Source: an uncultured Bdellovibrionales bacterium
Lineage (GTDB): Bacteria > Bdellovibrionota > Bdellovibrionia > Bdellovibrionales > Bdellovibrionaceae
NCBI GenBank assembly: GCA_903926205.1
Contig: CAIYID010000031.1
Span: 186,001-250,000 of the forward strand
DNA: 64,000 nt
Direction of reading: 5' to 3'
How positions within the stretch are numbered: the stretch's first letter is position 1; every line of letters begins with the position of its first letter. Shown in pieces: positions 56,575-64,000 of the stretch. Both the position numbers and the translations under genes were made by a program. The notes beneath the pieces were generated by a model. That model did no database searches. It saw nothing but the letters and a program-made list of their open reading frames with translations, and was not told the origin of the DNA.

Positions 56575-57565
56575 GTGTATTTCCTTTCCAACCGCCTGCA
56601 CGTGCTAATTTTATAGCCCACAGCAAAGCGTCATTCATAGAGCCTGGGTCAGCTTGATTTTTACCGTAAAGATCCTTGGCTGTTCCATGGTCCACAGATG
56701 TTCTGCAAATAGGTAATCCTAAAGTCAAGTGAACACCGGAGTTAAACCCGTGTATCAATTTAAAAGGGATGAGACCCTGGTCATGATAAAGCGCCAAGTA
56801 AAAGGAAAAACGTTTCCAATTTGAAGGATGAAAGGCAACATCAGGAACCAGTGGTGCTGAAGTCTTAATTCCTTCTTTACTTAAAGAGATTAACAATGGT
56901 GAGAGGAGGTTTTTCTCGAAATCTCCGATCAAGCCGTTGTCTCCGGCGTGCGGATTTAAACTTAATATTCCAAGCGGCTTTTCACGCAAGGCTGGAGCTA
57001 AATACGAGCGCATAAAATCAGCATTTTTTATTGCAAAGCGAAGATTGTTTTCATTTAAAAGAGAAGGCACTTTCGACAAAGCCTGATGGCCAGAGGCCAA
57101 AACAACATTGAAGCTATTTCCAATAAAACACATATTAGCGTTTTTGACGCCACAAATTCGTTTCAATATTTCAGTGTGACCAAGATCTTGAAGACCCGAC
57201 TGTTTAATTCCAGGTTTAGAGAGAGGGCCAGTGCAAAGGACCGCGACTTTCCCAACCAAACAGGCATAAGCCGATTCCTCCACCCAATAAGCCGGTGCAG
57301 ACTTGCAGCACACAAGCAAAAGTTGAGTAGATATTGATTTGTCAGCAAGAGCCTCATCTAAGGAAGAAAATGTCTTACAGATAAATTTAATTTCTAATTT
57401 TTTGATGAGCAAAGCATCTGTACGACAAATCTTACGAGCAGAATAAAATAAAACAAAGCGGATATTTTTTTTTGGACCAATTTTAAATAAAGCTTTTGTG
57501 GAAACCTCTAGGCCAATCCCGTCAGAGTCACCAGAAGTAATGCAAACAACTTTTCCTTGGCTCAT
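56567..57565 (-). CDS. pdxA: 4-hydroxythreonine-4-phosphate dehydrogenase PdxA
   Basis: 332 residues. ITSGDSDGIGLEV at the N-terminus, TGPLSKPGIKQSG, GHTEIL, LNPHAGDNGLIG, YHDQGLIPFK and RTSVDHGTAKDL supply the metal-binding histidines and the active site. Fourth step of DXP-dependent pyridoxal phosphate synthesis. As in E. coli, pdxA lies beside surA (10 bp here). Compared with other PdxA proteins the region between residues 35 and 95 is divergent and hydrophobic/cysteine-rich, but the key motifs are intact. Confidence 0.93.
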   Translation of the reverse strand: MSQGKVVCITSGDSDGIGLEVSTKALFKIGPKKNIRFVLFYSARKICRTDALLIKKLEIKFICKTFSSLDEALADKSISTQLLLVCCKSAPAYWVEESAYACLVGKVAVLCTGPLSKPGIKQSGLQDLGHTEILKRICGVKNANMCFIGNSFNVVLASGHQALSKVPSLLNENNLRFAIKNADFMRSYLAPALREKPLGILSLNPHAGDNGLIGDFEKNLLSPLLISLSKEGIKTSAPLVPDVAFHPSNWKRFSFYLALYHDQGLIPFKLIHGFNSGVHLTLGLPICRTSVDHGTAKDLYGKNQADPGSMNDALLWAIKLARAGGWKGNTHV

Positions 57566-57574
57566 ATCAATTAA

Positions 57575-58534
57575 TTACTTGTTAATTCGAATAAAAGATT
57601 CTTCGCGCTTTGCCTCAAGCCAAAGTTTAAATTGCATTTGAAATGATTTTTCAAAAAGCTGCGATCGAATTTTGTCCTTTTCTTTTTCAAAACGCGAGTC
57701 GGAAACAATTTTTTTTCCTAACAGCTTTAAAACATGAAAATTGCCCTTGAGCTTAACGACACCCGTTGTTTCCCCAGGATTAATTTTAGAGACAGCCTCT
57801 TCCATTTCTTTAGAAAATTCACCCGCACGGAAAGAGCCAAGAATGCCACCTGGGGAAAAATTGGAGTCTTCACTGTGTTGCTCCGCAAGAACCTCAAAAG
57901 ATTCTCCGGCACGAAGTTTCTTTACAACCGACTCTGCACGATCACGAGCCGCCTCTGGGCCACCTTTTTTAGAGTTTATGAAAATATGAGCAATATTATA
58001 TTCATAAACACCTGCCGCCGCAGAAGGATAATTACGAGAGTATTGAGCTAAAACATCTTCATCAGAAACTCGAATTTTCGAAGTGATTTCAGACTCGATC
58101 AACGATTGTCTCTCCACTTTTGATTTAATAAAACCCTGGTACTCAGAAACCGTTACCCCTTGACCGGAAACAGCCCCGATTAATTCATTTCGATTCATTC
58201 CATTTCGTTTGGCGATTTCACGAATCTCTTGCTCGACGCGCTCAATGGTCACGCTTAAATTTAAGCGTTTCACTTCTGAATCCAATAACCGTTCGCTAAT
58301 TAAATAATTAAGCTGATCCGCTGAGCTCTTTTTCAAATCTGCGGCTGTTTTTCCAAACAACAAAAGATCATCTAAAAAATTATTTCGATCGAGTTTTTTG
58401 CCAAAAGAAATTACATCAGACTGGGTGATGACCTCATTGTTCACAATGGCAACAGCACGTTCAACAATTTCCGCAGACACGGTAGAGCTTAAAATAAAAC
58501 AAAAAACCGCAAGAAAGCTTTTAAAAAATCTCAT
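57575..58534 (-). CDS. SurA-like periplasmic peptidyl-prolyl isomerase/chaperone
   Basis: 319 residues. Signal peptide (FLAVFCFILSSTVSA-EI), a SurA N-terminal chaperone domain (ERAVAIVNNEVITQSDVISF ... LLDSEVKRLNLSV), one parvulin domain (about 185-285: YNIAHIFINSKKGGPEAARDRAES ... EQHSEDSNFSPGGILGSFRAGEF) and a short C-terminal helix. Classical SurA has two parvulin domains; this has one. Likely escorts outer-membrane proteins to Bam. Adjacent to pdxA as in E. coli, and joined to the next isomerase gene by a TAATG overlap. Confidence 0.87.
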   Translation of the reverse strand: MRFFKSFLAVFCFILSSTVSAEIVERAVAIVNNEVITQSDVISFGKKLDRNNFLDDLLLFGKTAADLKKSSADQLNYLISERLLDSEVKRLNLSVTIERVEQEIREIAKRNGMNRNELIGAVSGQGVTVSEYQGFIKSKVERQSLIESEITSKIRVSDEDVLAQYSRNYPSAAAGVYEYNIAHIFINSKKGGPEAARDRAESVVKKLRAGESFEVLAEQHSEDSNFSPGGILGSFRAGEFSKEMEEAVSKINPGETTGVVKLKGNFHVLKLLGKKIVSDSRFEKEKDKIRSQLFEKSFQMQFKLWLEAKREESFIRINK

Positions 58535-59538
58535 TATTTCTGTCCTCTCGTTTCAACATTGATAGCTTGAATAAGCTCGGCATTTTTTAACACACGAACT
58601 GATCGTAATTGTTTATCCAGCCAACCCATGAATTCTATTTGTTCCTTCTGGGCTTGCAACAAATCAATAATTTGCGGACGCACCTCATCTAAAGACGCGA
58701 TACCTGAGGCTGCGCGGCGCTCAGTTTTAAAAATATGAAAACCATAGGCGCTCTCTAAAACCTGACTCACTCCACCCAAAGGCAATTGAAAAGCCTTGTC
58801 GAAAATATCTACCGAGCCGCGCTCGATCCATCCGACAACACCACCTTGCTTGCCTTCGGGAGAAACTGAGTATTTTTTGGCGAGCTCAGAAAAATCTTTT
58901 TTTTTCGCAACTTCTTCTCGAACCGTTTGAGCTTTGGTTAAGTCATCCAAAACGATTTGTCTCAAGAAAATACGGTCTTTTCGCCGATAGTGCTCTTTGT
59001 TTTTTTCAAAATAACTTCGAATTTCCACATCAGTCGGCTTTTTTATTTTTTCGCCAACTTTTAGAAAAACTTTTTTTGATAATAAAGAAGTGCTGATTTC
59101 ATCACGCCAGTCATTGAGGGATAAATTTTCTTGCGCCAGCTCCCGCCGAAAAGACAGGTCATCAGGATAAGTGGCACGCGTGGCATTCACCTCGGCATCG
59201 ATTTCAGCATCACTCACAACAATTCCAAAGCTTTTTGCGTAGTCTTTGCTGATGGAATTTATAATAAAGGTTCTAACAATTTCCTCTTTAGCGCGACTTA
59301 AGTTTATTGGATCTTTGGCCGCGAGTGCATCAAGGCTTTTTAGTTGCCGCGCCAACAGTTCGGCCATTTTTTTTGTTGTTAATTTGTGCTCATTCACTTG
59401 CACGACGACGGCGTTCGTAAAACGACCGTTGCCAGTGCAGCCAGGTAAGAAAACCATGGCGAAAAAAAGACTAGCGATAAAATAAAAAAACCCCGATTTC
59501 ACGGGGTTCTTTATATCATCTCTGATGAAAGAGTCCAT
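58534..59538 (-). CDS. Parvulin-type peptidyl-prolyl isomerase lipoprotein (PrsA/SurA-like)
   Basis: 334 residues. Membrane anchor and lipobox LPGC (Cys about 34), with an unusually long charged stretch before the hydrophobic core. A SurA-type N-terminal domain (VVQVNEHKLTTKKMAELLARQLK) and a parvulin domain (about 190-285: DRIFLRQIVLDDLTKAQTVREE ... YSVSPEGKQGGVVGWIERG) follow. Middle gene of a three-isomerase set with one-base stop/start overlaps. Lipid anchoring suggests folding at a membrane surface, as with PrsA. Confidence 0.85.
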   Translation of the reverse strand: MDSFIRDDIKNPVKSGFFYFIASLFFAMVFLPGCTGNGRFTNAVVVQVNEHKLTTKKMAELLARQLKSLDALAAKDPINLSRAKEEIVRTFIINSISKDYAKSFGIVVSDAEIDAEVNATRATYPDDLSFRRELAQENLSLNDWRDEISTSLLSKKVFLKVGEKIKKPTDVEIRSYFEKNKEHYRRKDRIFLRQIVLDDLTKAQTVREEVAKKKDFSELAKKYSVSPEGKQGGVVGWIERGSVDIFDKAFQLPLGGVSQVLESAYGFHIFKTERRAASGIASLDEVRPQIIDLLQAQKEQIEFMGWLDKQLRSVRVLKNAELIQAINVETRGQK

Positions 59539-60368
59539 TACTCAATTAAATTGGGGAAGGACTTAATAGAGTAAGATTTTTTTAATTTATCGAAGTAGTC
59601 GTTAAAGATTTCTTTACGTTTTTCATCGAAAACCGCAGCACGTAAAGCTCGTTTGTTTGAGTTTTCAAAAGATCGTCGTCCAGTCACTTTAATAATTTGA
59701 TATCCATAAGGAACTTCAATTAATCCTTTGATCTCTGCGACCTTCATTGAGTTGATGGCATCGTAAACATTCGGAGGAACTGTCACTCGACTTTGCCAGC
59801 CAGCATCACCACCGCTTTGTTTAGTCAGAGTGTCATCAGAGTAAAGTTTCACGAGCTCTTCAAATGGTCGTTTACTCTTTTTTACCTCTTCATAAATTTC
59901 TCCGGCTCGTTTTTTTGCTTCAGCTTTTTGCTCAGCCGTCGCGCCGGGTTTCAAGTCTATGAGGATGTAGGACAAGCGAATTTCTGGATTGAGTTTGTAG
60001 TAAGCTTCCATTTCCTTGTCAGAAACTTGAATCTTTTCAACTTTTTGAGTGAGCTCTTTTTCAAGAAGAGCTTTATAAACTTCTTCTTTCATTCGCTCTT
60101 GAACGAGTGGGTCTTTTTCTAAATTTTTCTTTTCAGCCTCTTGAAGACCGATTTCAAAACGAATGAGATCTTCAAGAAATTGCGGTTTTGAAGGTGGGTT
60201 GATCGCCCGACTTTTCACCAAGTCATATTTTTTATTAAAATCATCAAGGGTGATTTTTTTAACACCGACAACAGCAACAACAGTGTCTTTGCCGGCCACA
60301 GCGTTTGAAGTTGTTGAGATAAAAAACGGTACCAAGGCGCTAATAACTAAAGCTGAGATTTTCTTCAT
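59538..60368 (-). CDS. Periplasmic parvulin-type peptidyl-prolyl isomerase
   Basis: 276 residues. Signal peptide (ALVISALVPFFISTTSNAVA), N-terminal SurA-like helices (VAVVGVKKITLDDFNKKYDLVK) and a parvulin domain (about 130-235: LSYILIDLKPGATAEQKAEAKKRAGEIYEEV ... YSDDTLTKQSGGDAGWQSRV). First of three consecutive isomerase genes. The three are diverged from each other, so the set is old or has specialised. Precise clients unknown. Confidence 0.86.
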   Translation of the reverse strand: MKKISALVISALVPFFISTTSNAVAGKDTVVAVVGVKKITLDDFNKKYDLVKSRAINPPSKPQFLEDLIRFEIGLQEAEKKNLEKDPLVQERMKEEVYKALLEKELTQKVEKIQVSDKEMEAYYKLNPEIRLSYILIDLKPGATAEQKAEAKKRAGEIYEEVKKSKRPFEELVKLYSDDTLTKQSGGDAGWQSRVTVPPNVYDAINSMKVAEIKGLIEVPYGYQIIKVTGRRSFENSNKRALRAAVFDEKRKEIFNDYFDKLKKSYSIKSFPNLIE

Positions 60369-60418
60369 CTTTTCCTCTTCCTTAAGGTTGATCTACCCAT
60401 AAAGGCTAACACTTGCCT

Positions 60419-61069
60419 TTACTTGGTCGCAATTTGTTTGCTTGCGAGACACCTAGCATTATGCAGCGCATCCTCAAGGGTCTTGATTGTTTCTGGTGCG
60501 CGAGGATCTTGGTCTTTAGAAATCGCCGGAAGAGTAAGGGTCCAAGAAATATAGACTCGAGAAAATGGCTTGGGAAAGAAAGTTTTGTTCCAAGACTTTT
60601 CAAAACGCCAGGCTCTATCACAGGAAACCCCAGCAGAATAAATAGGAGCCTTGGCTAAACGGCTTAATTCAAAAACCCCGGGCTTAGCATGGTAAATTGG
60701 ACCCTTTGGTCCATCTACGGCAAAACTGCAGTTTCTCCCCTCATTTACAACTAAACGGATGAGTCCCTTAAGGGCCCCGACGGCCCCACGCGTGCTGGAA
60801 CCACGAGACGTTTTTCCACCAACGAGGTGAATAAGGGTATTCATCATTTCCCCATCCTTACTTGTGGAGGCAATCGTAGCGATTCGATATTTTCCGATCA
60901 AAGAGAGCAGCACGATTTCATCACCATGCCAGTGAGCAAAAACAACAGGCTGTCTGTTTTTTAAACGCGACTTAAGATCCTCTGGCTCAATAAGAACAAC
61001 ACGCCAAGTTAATGAAATAACTCGGTAAATCACCCAAATAAGCCCACTAAGAAAATATTTTCTAAACAC
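60419..61069 (-). CDS. DUF374 family lysophospholipid/lipid A acyltransferase-like protein
   Basis: 216 residues. An N-terminal membrane-associated helix precedes VFAHWHGDEIVLLSL, the acyltransferase-type HxxxxD-like motif of DUF374. Then come ASTSKDGEMMNTLI, RGSSTRGAVGAL and FAVDGPKGPIYHAKPGVFELSRLAKAPIYSAGV, all typical of this family. Related to LpxL and PlsC acyltransferases; likely modifies lipid A or another envelope lipid, but donor and acceptor are not known. Upstream of the isomerase genes; 5 bp after etfA. Confidence 0.85.
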   Translation of the reverse strand: MFRKYFLSGLIWVIYRVISLTWRVVLIEPEDLKSRLKNRQPVVFAHWHGDEIVLLSLIGKYRIATIASTSKDGEMMNTLIHLVGGKTSRGSSTRGAVGALKGLIRLVVNEGRNCSFAVDGPKGPIYHAKPGVFELSRLAKAPIYSAGVSCDRAWRFEKSWNKTFFPKPFSRVYISWTLTLPAISKDQDPRAPETIKTLEDALHNARCLASKQIATK

Positions 61070-61074
61070 TAATT

Positions 61075-62040
61075 CTAGGCCATTGCTCGTTTAAACTCTT
61101 CGGTCAGTTTTGGAAGAACGTCTGCAAAATCGCCCACGATTCCGTAGGTTGCTTTTTGGAAAATTGGAGCATTAGCATCAGTATTAATTGCGACAATGAC
61201 CTTGCTTCCACTCATTCCAGCTAAATGCTGAATGGCGCCTGAAATACCAACCGCGATATATAAAGAGGGAGCTACGGTTTTACCCGTTTGTCCGACTTGC
61301 AAATCATGAGTGACCCAACCTGCATCAACAACAGCACGAGAGGCTCCAACTGTTGCGCCCAACACATCAGCCAATTGTTCGAGAAATTTAAAATTTCCAG
61401 CCTCTTTCATGCCTCGACCACCTGAAACAATAATATTTGCCTCAGTGAGATCCAATTTTTCCGACGTCCCTTTGACAACCTCTTTAATAAGAGTACGCAA
61501 AGAAGGAGCATTAACAGAATGAGCAATCACGTTAGTCGTCGCGGAAGCATTTGGTACAGAAATAGGTAATTGGTTTGGTCGCATCAACACGATTTTTATG
61601 GGACAGTTTTCAAAAGTTACTTTTGAAAAGCATTTTCCTGAGTAAATCGGCCGCTTCGCAGTGACGTTATCACCAGAAATTTTCAATTCTATGCAATCGG
61701 ATAGAATTCCAGCGTCTAACCTTGCCGCAACTCGGGGAAATAAATCTTTTCCTAATGCTGAAGCTGTGGCCAAAACAAGGGAGGCCTCAGATTTTTTTAT
61801 TATTTCAGTTAAGCCTAAAGTGAATAATTCCGGATTGTATTTATCAAAAGTCGTTTCCTTAATCACATAAATATCGGTTGCTCCGTACTGAGAGGCCTCT
61901 TTTGAAATACCTTCTGCCAGAGAACCAACAGCGGCCGCGACCACCGTTTGACCGCTGGATTGAGCCGCGGAAAGGAGCTCCAAAGAACTGCGTTTAAGTT
62001 GACCATGATTAAACTCGACAAAAACTAATATTTTTCCCAT
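61075..62040 (-). CDS. etfA: Electron transfer flavoprotein alpha subunit
   Basis: 321 residues. The N-terminal nucleotide-fold domain is followed by the C-terminal FAD-binding domain with VSGGRGMKEAGNF, GASRAVVDAGWVTHDLQVGQTGKTVAPSLYIAVGISGAIQHLAGM and NTDANAPIF, the EtfA signature. With EtfB it carries electrons from acyl-CoA dehydrogenases to ETF-quinone oxidoreductase. Its ATG overlaps the etfB stop by one base. Confidence 0.96.
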   Translation of the reverse strand: MGKILVFVEFNHGQLKRSSLELLSAAQSSGQTVVAAAVGSLAEGISKEASQYGATDIYVIKETTFDKYNPELFTLGLTEIIKKSEASLVLATASALGKDLFPRVAARLDAGILSDCIELKISGDNVTAKRPIYSGKCFSKVTFENCPIKIVLMRPNQLPISVPNASATTNVIAHSVNAPSLRTLIKEVVKGTSEKLDLTEANIIVSGGRGMKEAGNFKFLEQLADVLGATVGASRAVVDAGWVTHDLQVGQTGKTVAPSLYIAVGISGAIQHLAGMSGSKVIVAINTDANAPIFQKATYGIVGDFADVLPKLTEEFKRAMA

Positions 62041-62810
62041 TACAACACCTTCGCTTCGTCACGTAATAGTTGAACCAAAGAAGAGACCTGCGCAGAAATT
62101 TCTCCTGACATCAATTTAACAGGCGGCTTTTCTGCAGGAAGCTCAAGGGCCAATGTTTTAGTTTTTGCCACCAAAGAGAAGCCTAAGGAGTCGATGGAAA
62201 CTTCCTTCAACACCTTTTTCTTCGCCTTCATAATTCCTGGTAAACTGGCATACCTTGGCATATTCAAACCTTTGTTTGCAGCAACAACAGCGGGAGTTGC
62301 CATCTGCACAACTTCACATTGGCCGCCCTCAGCTTCTCTTTCGACTGTCACATTTTCTGAATCCATTGAAAACTTAGAAACCACCGTAGTGTGAGGAAAA
62401 TTTGAAAATTCTGCCAACATCTGACTTACAGAAGAGGCGTTATCATCAATAGCTAAGCGACCTGTGAAGACCACTTTTGCTCCACCCTCTTGCTGAATGA
62501 CTAAAGACAAAGCCTTCGCAGTAATTTGGGGTTCAAGGTTTGCGGGGGCATCAATCAAGATGCCCTCATCAGCGCCCATGGCTAAAGCTGTGCGTAAAGC
62601 TTCAGCAGTGCGGGCCTTTGGTCCGACAGTAACAACCCAAACCTGTGAGCCAGGATTTTTTTCTCTTTGTTTAATCGCTTCTTCAATAGCATATTCATCA
62701 TAAGGATTCATAACCCACTTCACGCCAGCGGGATCGATCTGTTGATCAGCCCCCACCTTGATCTTTGTCTCGGTGTCTGGAACTTGTTTGATGCAAACAA
62801 AAAATTTCAT
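62040..62810 (-). CDS. etfB: Electron transfer flavoprotein beta subunit
   Basis: 256 residues from the ATG at 62810, placed by GAGGGAG; a longer frame to 62840 lacks a site. CIKQVPDTETKIKV, NPYDEYAIEEAIKQRE, ALAMGADEGILID and the EtfB C-terminal recognition segment (VAANKGLNMPRYASLPGIMKAKKK) with its conserved dehydrogenase-docking Leu. AMP-binding partner of EtfA; cytoplasmic. Divergent from sdhC over a 231-bp gap. Confidence 0.96.
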   Translation of the reverse strand: MKFFVCIKQVPDTETKIKVGADQQIDPAGVKWVMNPYDEYAIEEAIKQREKNPGSQVWVVTVGPKARTAEALRTALAMGADEGILIDAPANLEPQITAKALSLVIQQEGGAKVVFTGRLAIDDNASSVSQMLAEFSNFPHTTVVSKFSMDSENVTVEREAEGGQCEVVQMATPAVVAANKGLNMPRYASLPGIMKAKKKVLKEVSIDSLGFSLVAKTKTLALELPAEKPPVKLMSGEISAQVSSLVQLLRDEAKVL

Positions 62811-62947
62811 TTTCACTCCCTCAAAATATTCTGACCGCATTTTATTCTATGGATTTGCTGCGGGTGTAACGGAATATTGAACAAATTATTCGCCGAAGCA
62901 AAGATTTAAGAGGGATATAACACCTTGCAATGTTTGAGAGAATCAGT

Positions 62948-62969
62948 CCTCCGGACTAGACATCCGAGG
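62948..62969 (+). other. Hairpin in the sdhC leader
   Basis: CCTCCGGA (62948-62955) can pair with TCCGAGG (62963-62969), with one bulge. It lies 72 bp before the sdhC start in the divergent gap with etfB. No T-run follows, so it is not a terminator; it could be a leader structure. Nothing else firm was seen in the gap. Confidence 0.3.
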
Positions 62970-63041
62970 TAGAGATTACTAAATTAACGCTTTAATATTT
63001 ATCAACGTTCCAATGATTTGAACTTCTGCGAGGTTTTACAC

Positions 63042-63725
63042 ATGTCAGCGACGATAGAGCGACCCTATTTATTAACAAGTGTTGGAAAGAAAATGGTGAT
63101 GGGAATCACCGGGCTTATTTGGGCTGGTTTTGTTTTCAGTCACATGGCTGGCAATATGTTAATTCTTGTTAGCCCTGAAGCTTACAATACTTATGGTCAT
63201 ATGATCACAAGCGGTGTGATTGTATATCCAGCTGAATTTATTTTAGTTTTATCTTTTCTTCTTCATGTTGGTTGTGCGGTTTCTCTCGTGAGAGGAAATA
63301 TGTCAGCACGCGGAGGCCAAAGATATGCGATGCCAACGAATGGTGAAAAAGCAGTCACGCCGGCCTCTAAAACAATGGCAATTCATGGGTCTCTAATTCT
63401 TGCTTTTATTATTAGCCATATAGCTACGTTCAAGTATGGAATTTATTATGAAACGACCGCCCACGGAGTTGTTATGCGCGACCTCCATCGTCTTGTGATG
63501 GAAGTTTTTAGACAACCTGGGTTTTTATTTTGGTATTTGCTGTGTTTAATTCTTCTTGGTTTTCACTTAAGTCACGGGGTTGGCTCGATTTTCCAATCTT
63601 TAGGAATCCGAAATGATCGCATGGCACCAGTGATAAATAAAGTGAGCGTTCTTTATGGTTTGATCGTGGCACTCGGATTTATTGTTCAACCTCTTTATGT
63701 GTTTTTCACACTCGGAAATCGGTAG
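63042..63725 (+). CDS. sdhC: Succinate dehydrogenase/fumarate reductase cytochrome b subunit
   Basis: 227 residues from the ATG at 63042, with GCGAGG upstream; a longer frame lacks a site. Five membrane helices with histidines in [25 protein letters not shown] and FHLSHGVGS that could be di-heme ligands. This is the single-polypeptide, Wolinella/Bacteroidetes/deltaproteobacterial type of membrane anchor, not the E. coli SdhC/SdhD pair. Followed by sdhA after 17 bp. Confidence 0.9.
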   Translation: MSATIERPYLLTSVGKKMVMGITGLIWAGFVFSHMAGNMLILVSPEAYNTYGHMITSGVIVYPAEFILVLSFLLHVGCAVSLVRGNMSARGGQRYAMPTNGEKAVTPASKTMAIHGSLILAFIISHIATFKYGIYYETTAHGVVMRDLHRLVMEVFRQPGFLFWYLLCLILLGFHLSHGVGSIFQSLGIRNDRMAPVINKVSVLYGLIVALGFIVQPLYVFFTLGNR

Positions 63726-63742
63726 AAATAGGCGGGAAATTT

Positions 63743-64000
63743 ATGGCTGGAAAATTAGACTCTAAAATACCAAGTGGTGCTGTTGAAGATAAATGGGATG
63801 ACCACAAGTTTCATTCGAAATTAGTGAATCCTGCGAATCGAAGAAAACACACAGTGATTGTTGTTGGCACCGGGCTCGCCGGCGCAAGTGCGGCCGCTTC
63901 TTTGGGCGAAATGGGCTATAATGTAAAATCTTTTTGTGTTCACGAAAGTCCACGAAGGGCTCACTCTGTAGCGGCTCAAGGCGGAATTAACGCAGCAAAA
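63743..64000 (+). CDS. sdhA: Succinate dehydrogenase/fumarate reductase flavoprotein subunit, partial
   Basis: The first 86 codons only; the gene runs off the right edge. FAD-binding [22 protein letters not shown] and [16 protein letters not shown], whose His is the covalent FAD attachment residue. The N-terminal 35 residues are longer than in E. coli and include a charged stretch. GGCGGG lies a few bases before the ATG. Catalytic subunit of complex II. Confidence 0.92.
   Translation, partial: MAGKLDSKIPSGAVEDKWDDHKFHSKLVNPANRRKHTVIVVGTGLAGASAAASLGEMGYNVKSFCVHESPRRAHSVAAQGGINAAK

Noticed and set aside
63042-63725. SdhC as an E. coli-type SdhC/SdhD pair or a nitrate reductase gamma subunit
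   Set aside because: It is a single five-helix protein followed directly by the FAD-binding flavoprotein, matching the single-anchor type.

Overview
The window is a chromosomal stretch around a replication origin, and almost all of it is dense housekeeping sequence. The best guess is a relative of Bdellovibrio (Bdellovibrionota), moderately AT-rich by eye. That rests on several things together: the oriC neighbourhood (rpmH-rnpA-yidD-yidC-khpB-mnmE-mnmG-rsmG ... parA-parB-bactofilin on one side, dnaA-dnaN-recF-gyrB-gyrA on the other), many exported lipoproteins and prolyl isomerases, two DksA-family proteins, a patatin lipase, and ATP synthase and complex I genes in split clusters. No rRNA or tRNA gene, insertion sequence, prophage or CRISPR array was seen. 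The genus is inferred, not demonstrated.

Layout. 1-12.8 kb: an M16 peptidase running off the left edge; hemW; grpE with a zinc-finger-less dnaJ; a large solute-binding lipoprotein; two DksA/TraR-family genes with an attenuator-like element between them; lon; a membrane metallophosphoesterase; a small HTH/coiled-coil protein. 12.9-14.1 kb: a patatin-like lipase. 14.1-21.5 kb: a complex I membrane-arm cluster, nuoA-H-J-K-L-M-N, with none of the peripheral-arm genes. 21.6-27.6 kb: mfd, a small outer-membrane-type protein and an exported GH3 (NagZ-like) hydrolase. 27.6-34 kb: the ATP synthase F1 and stalk genes (b', b, delta, alpha, gamma, beta, epsilon in transcription order) and a bactofilin. 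34-36.5 kb: parA-parB and a small lipoprotein gene bracketed by two identical parS palindromes. 36.5-43.5 kb: the tRNA/rRNA modification and membrane-insertion genes back to rpmH. 43.5-45.4 kb: dnaA and oriC. 45.4-55.2 kb: dnaN-recF-gyrB-gyrA, a TPR lipoprotein, and the ATP synthase accessory and membrane genes (atpZ-I-B-E), ended by a strong terminator. 55.2-62.8 kb: phosphohexomutase, pdxA, three tandem parvulin-type isomerases, a DUF374 acyltransferase and etfAB. 63.0-64 kb: the start of a succinate dehydrogenase/fumarate reductase operon (sdhC, partial sdhA).

How it fits together. Genes on both sides of oriC point away from it over about 16 kb on the left and 10 kb on the right, as expected for bidirectional replication from 45.1-45.4 kb. 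Initiation (dnaA, dnaN, gyrAB, oriC with a DnaA-trio tract), segregation (parAB, two parS sites, bactofilin), energy conversion (ATP synthase split across the origin, complex I, ETF, SDH) and envelope protein folding (YidC, PPIases, lipoproteins) are packed together.

Nothing here is clearly a new biological system. The signals most worth a second look are the CTA-repeat unwinding element in oriC, the parS-bracketed inner-membrane-type lipoprotein with a bidirectional -10 element, the ATP synthase split either side of oriC with its F0 genes behind gyrA, and the mutually exclusive hairpins between the two DksA-family genes. No gap between genes exceeds 300 bases.
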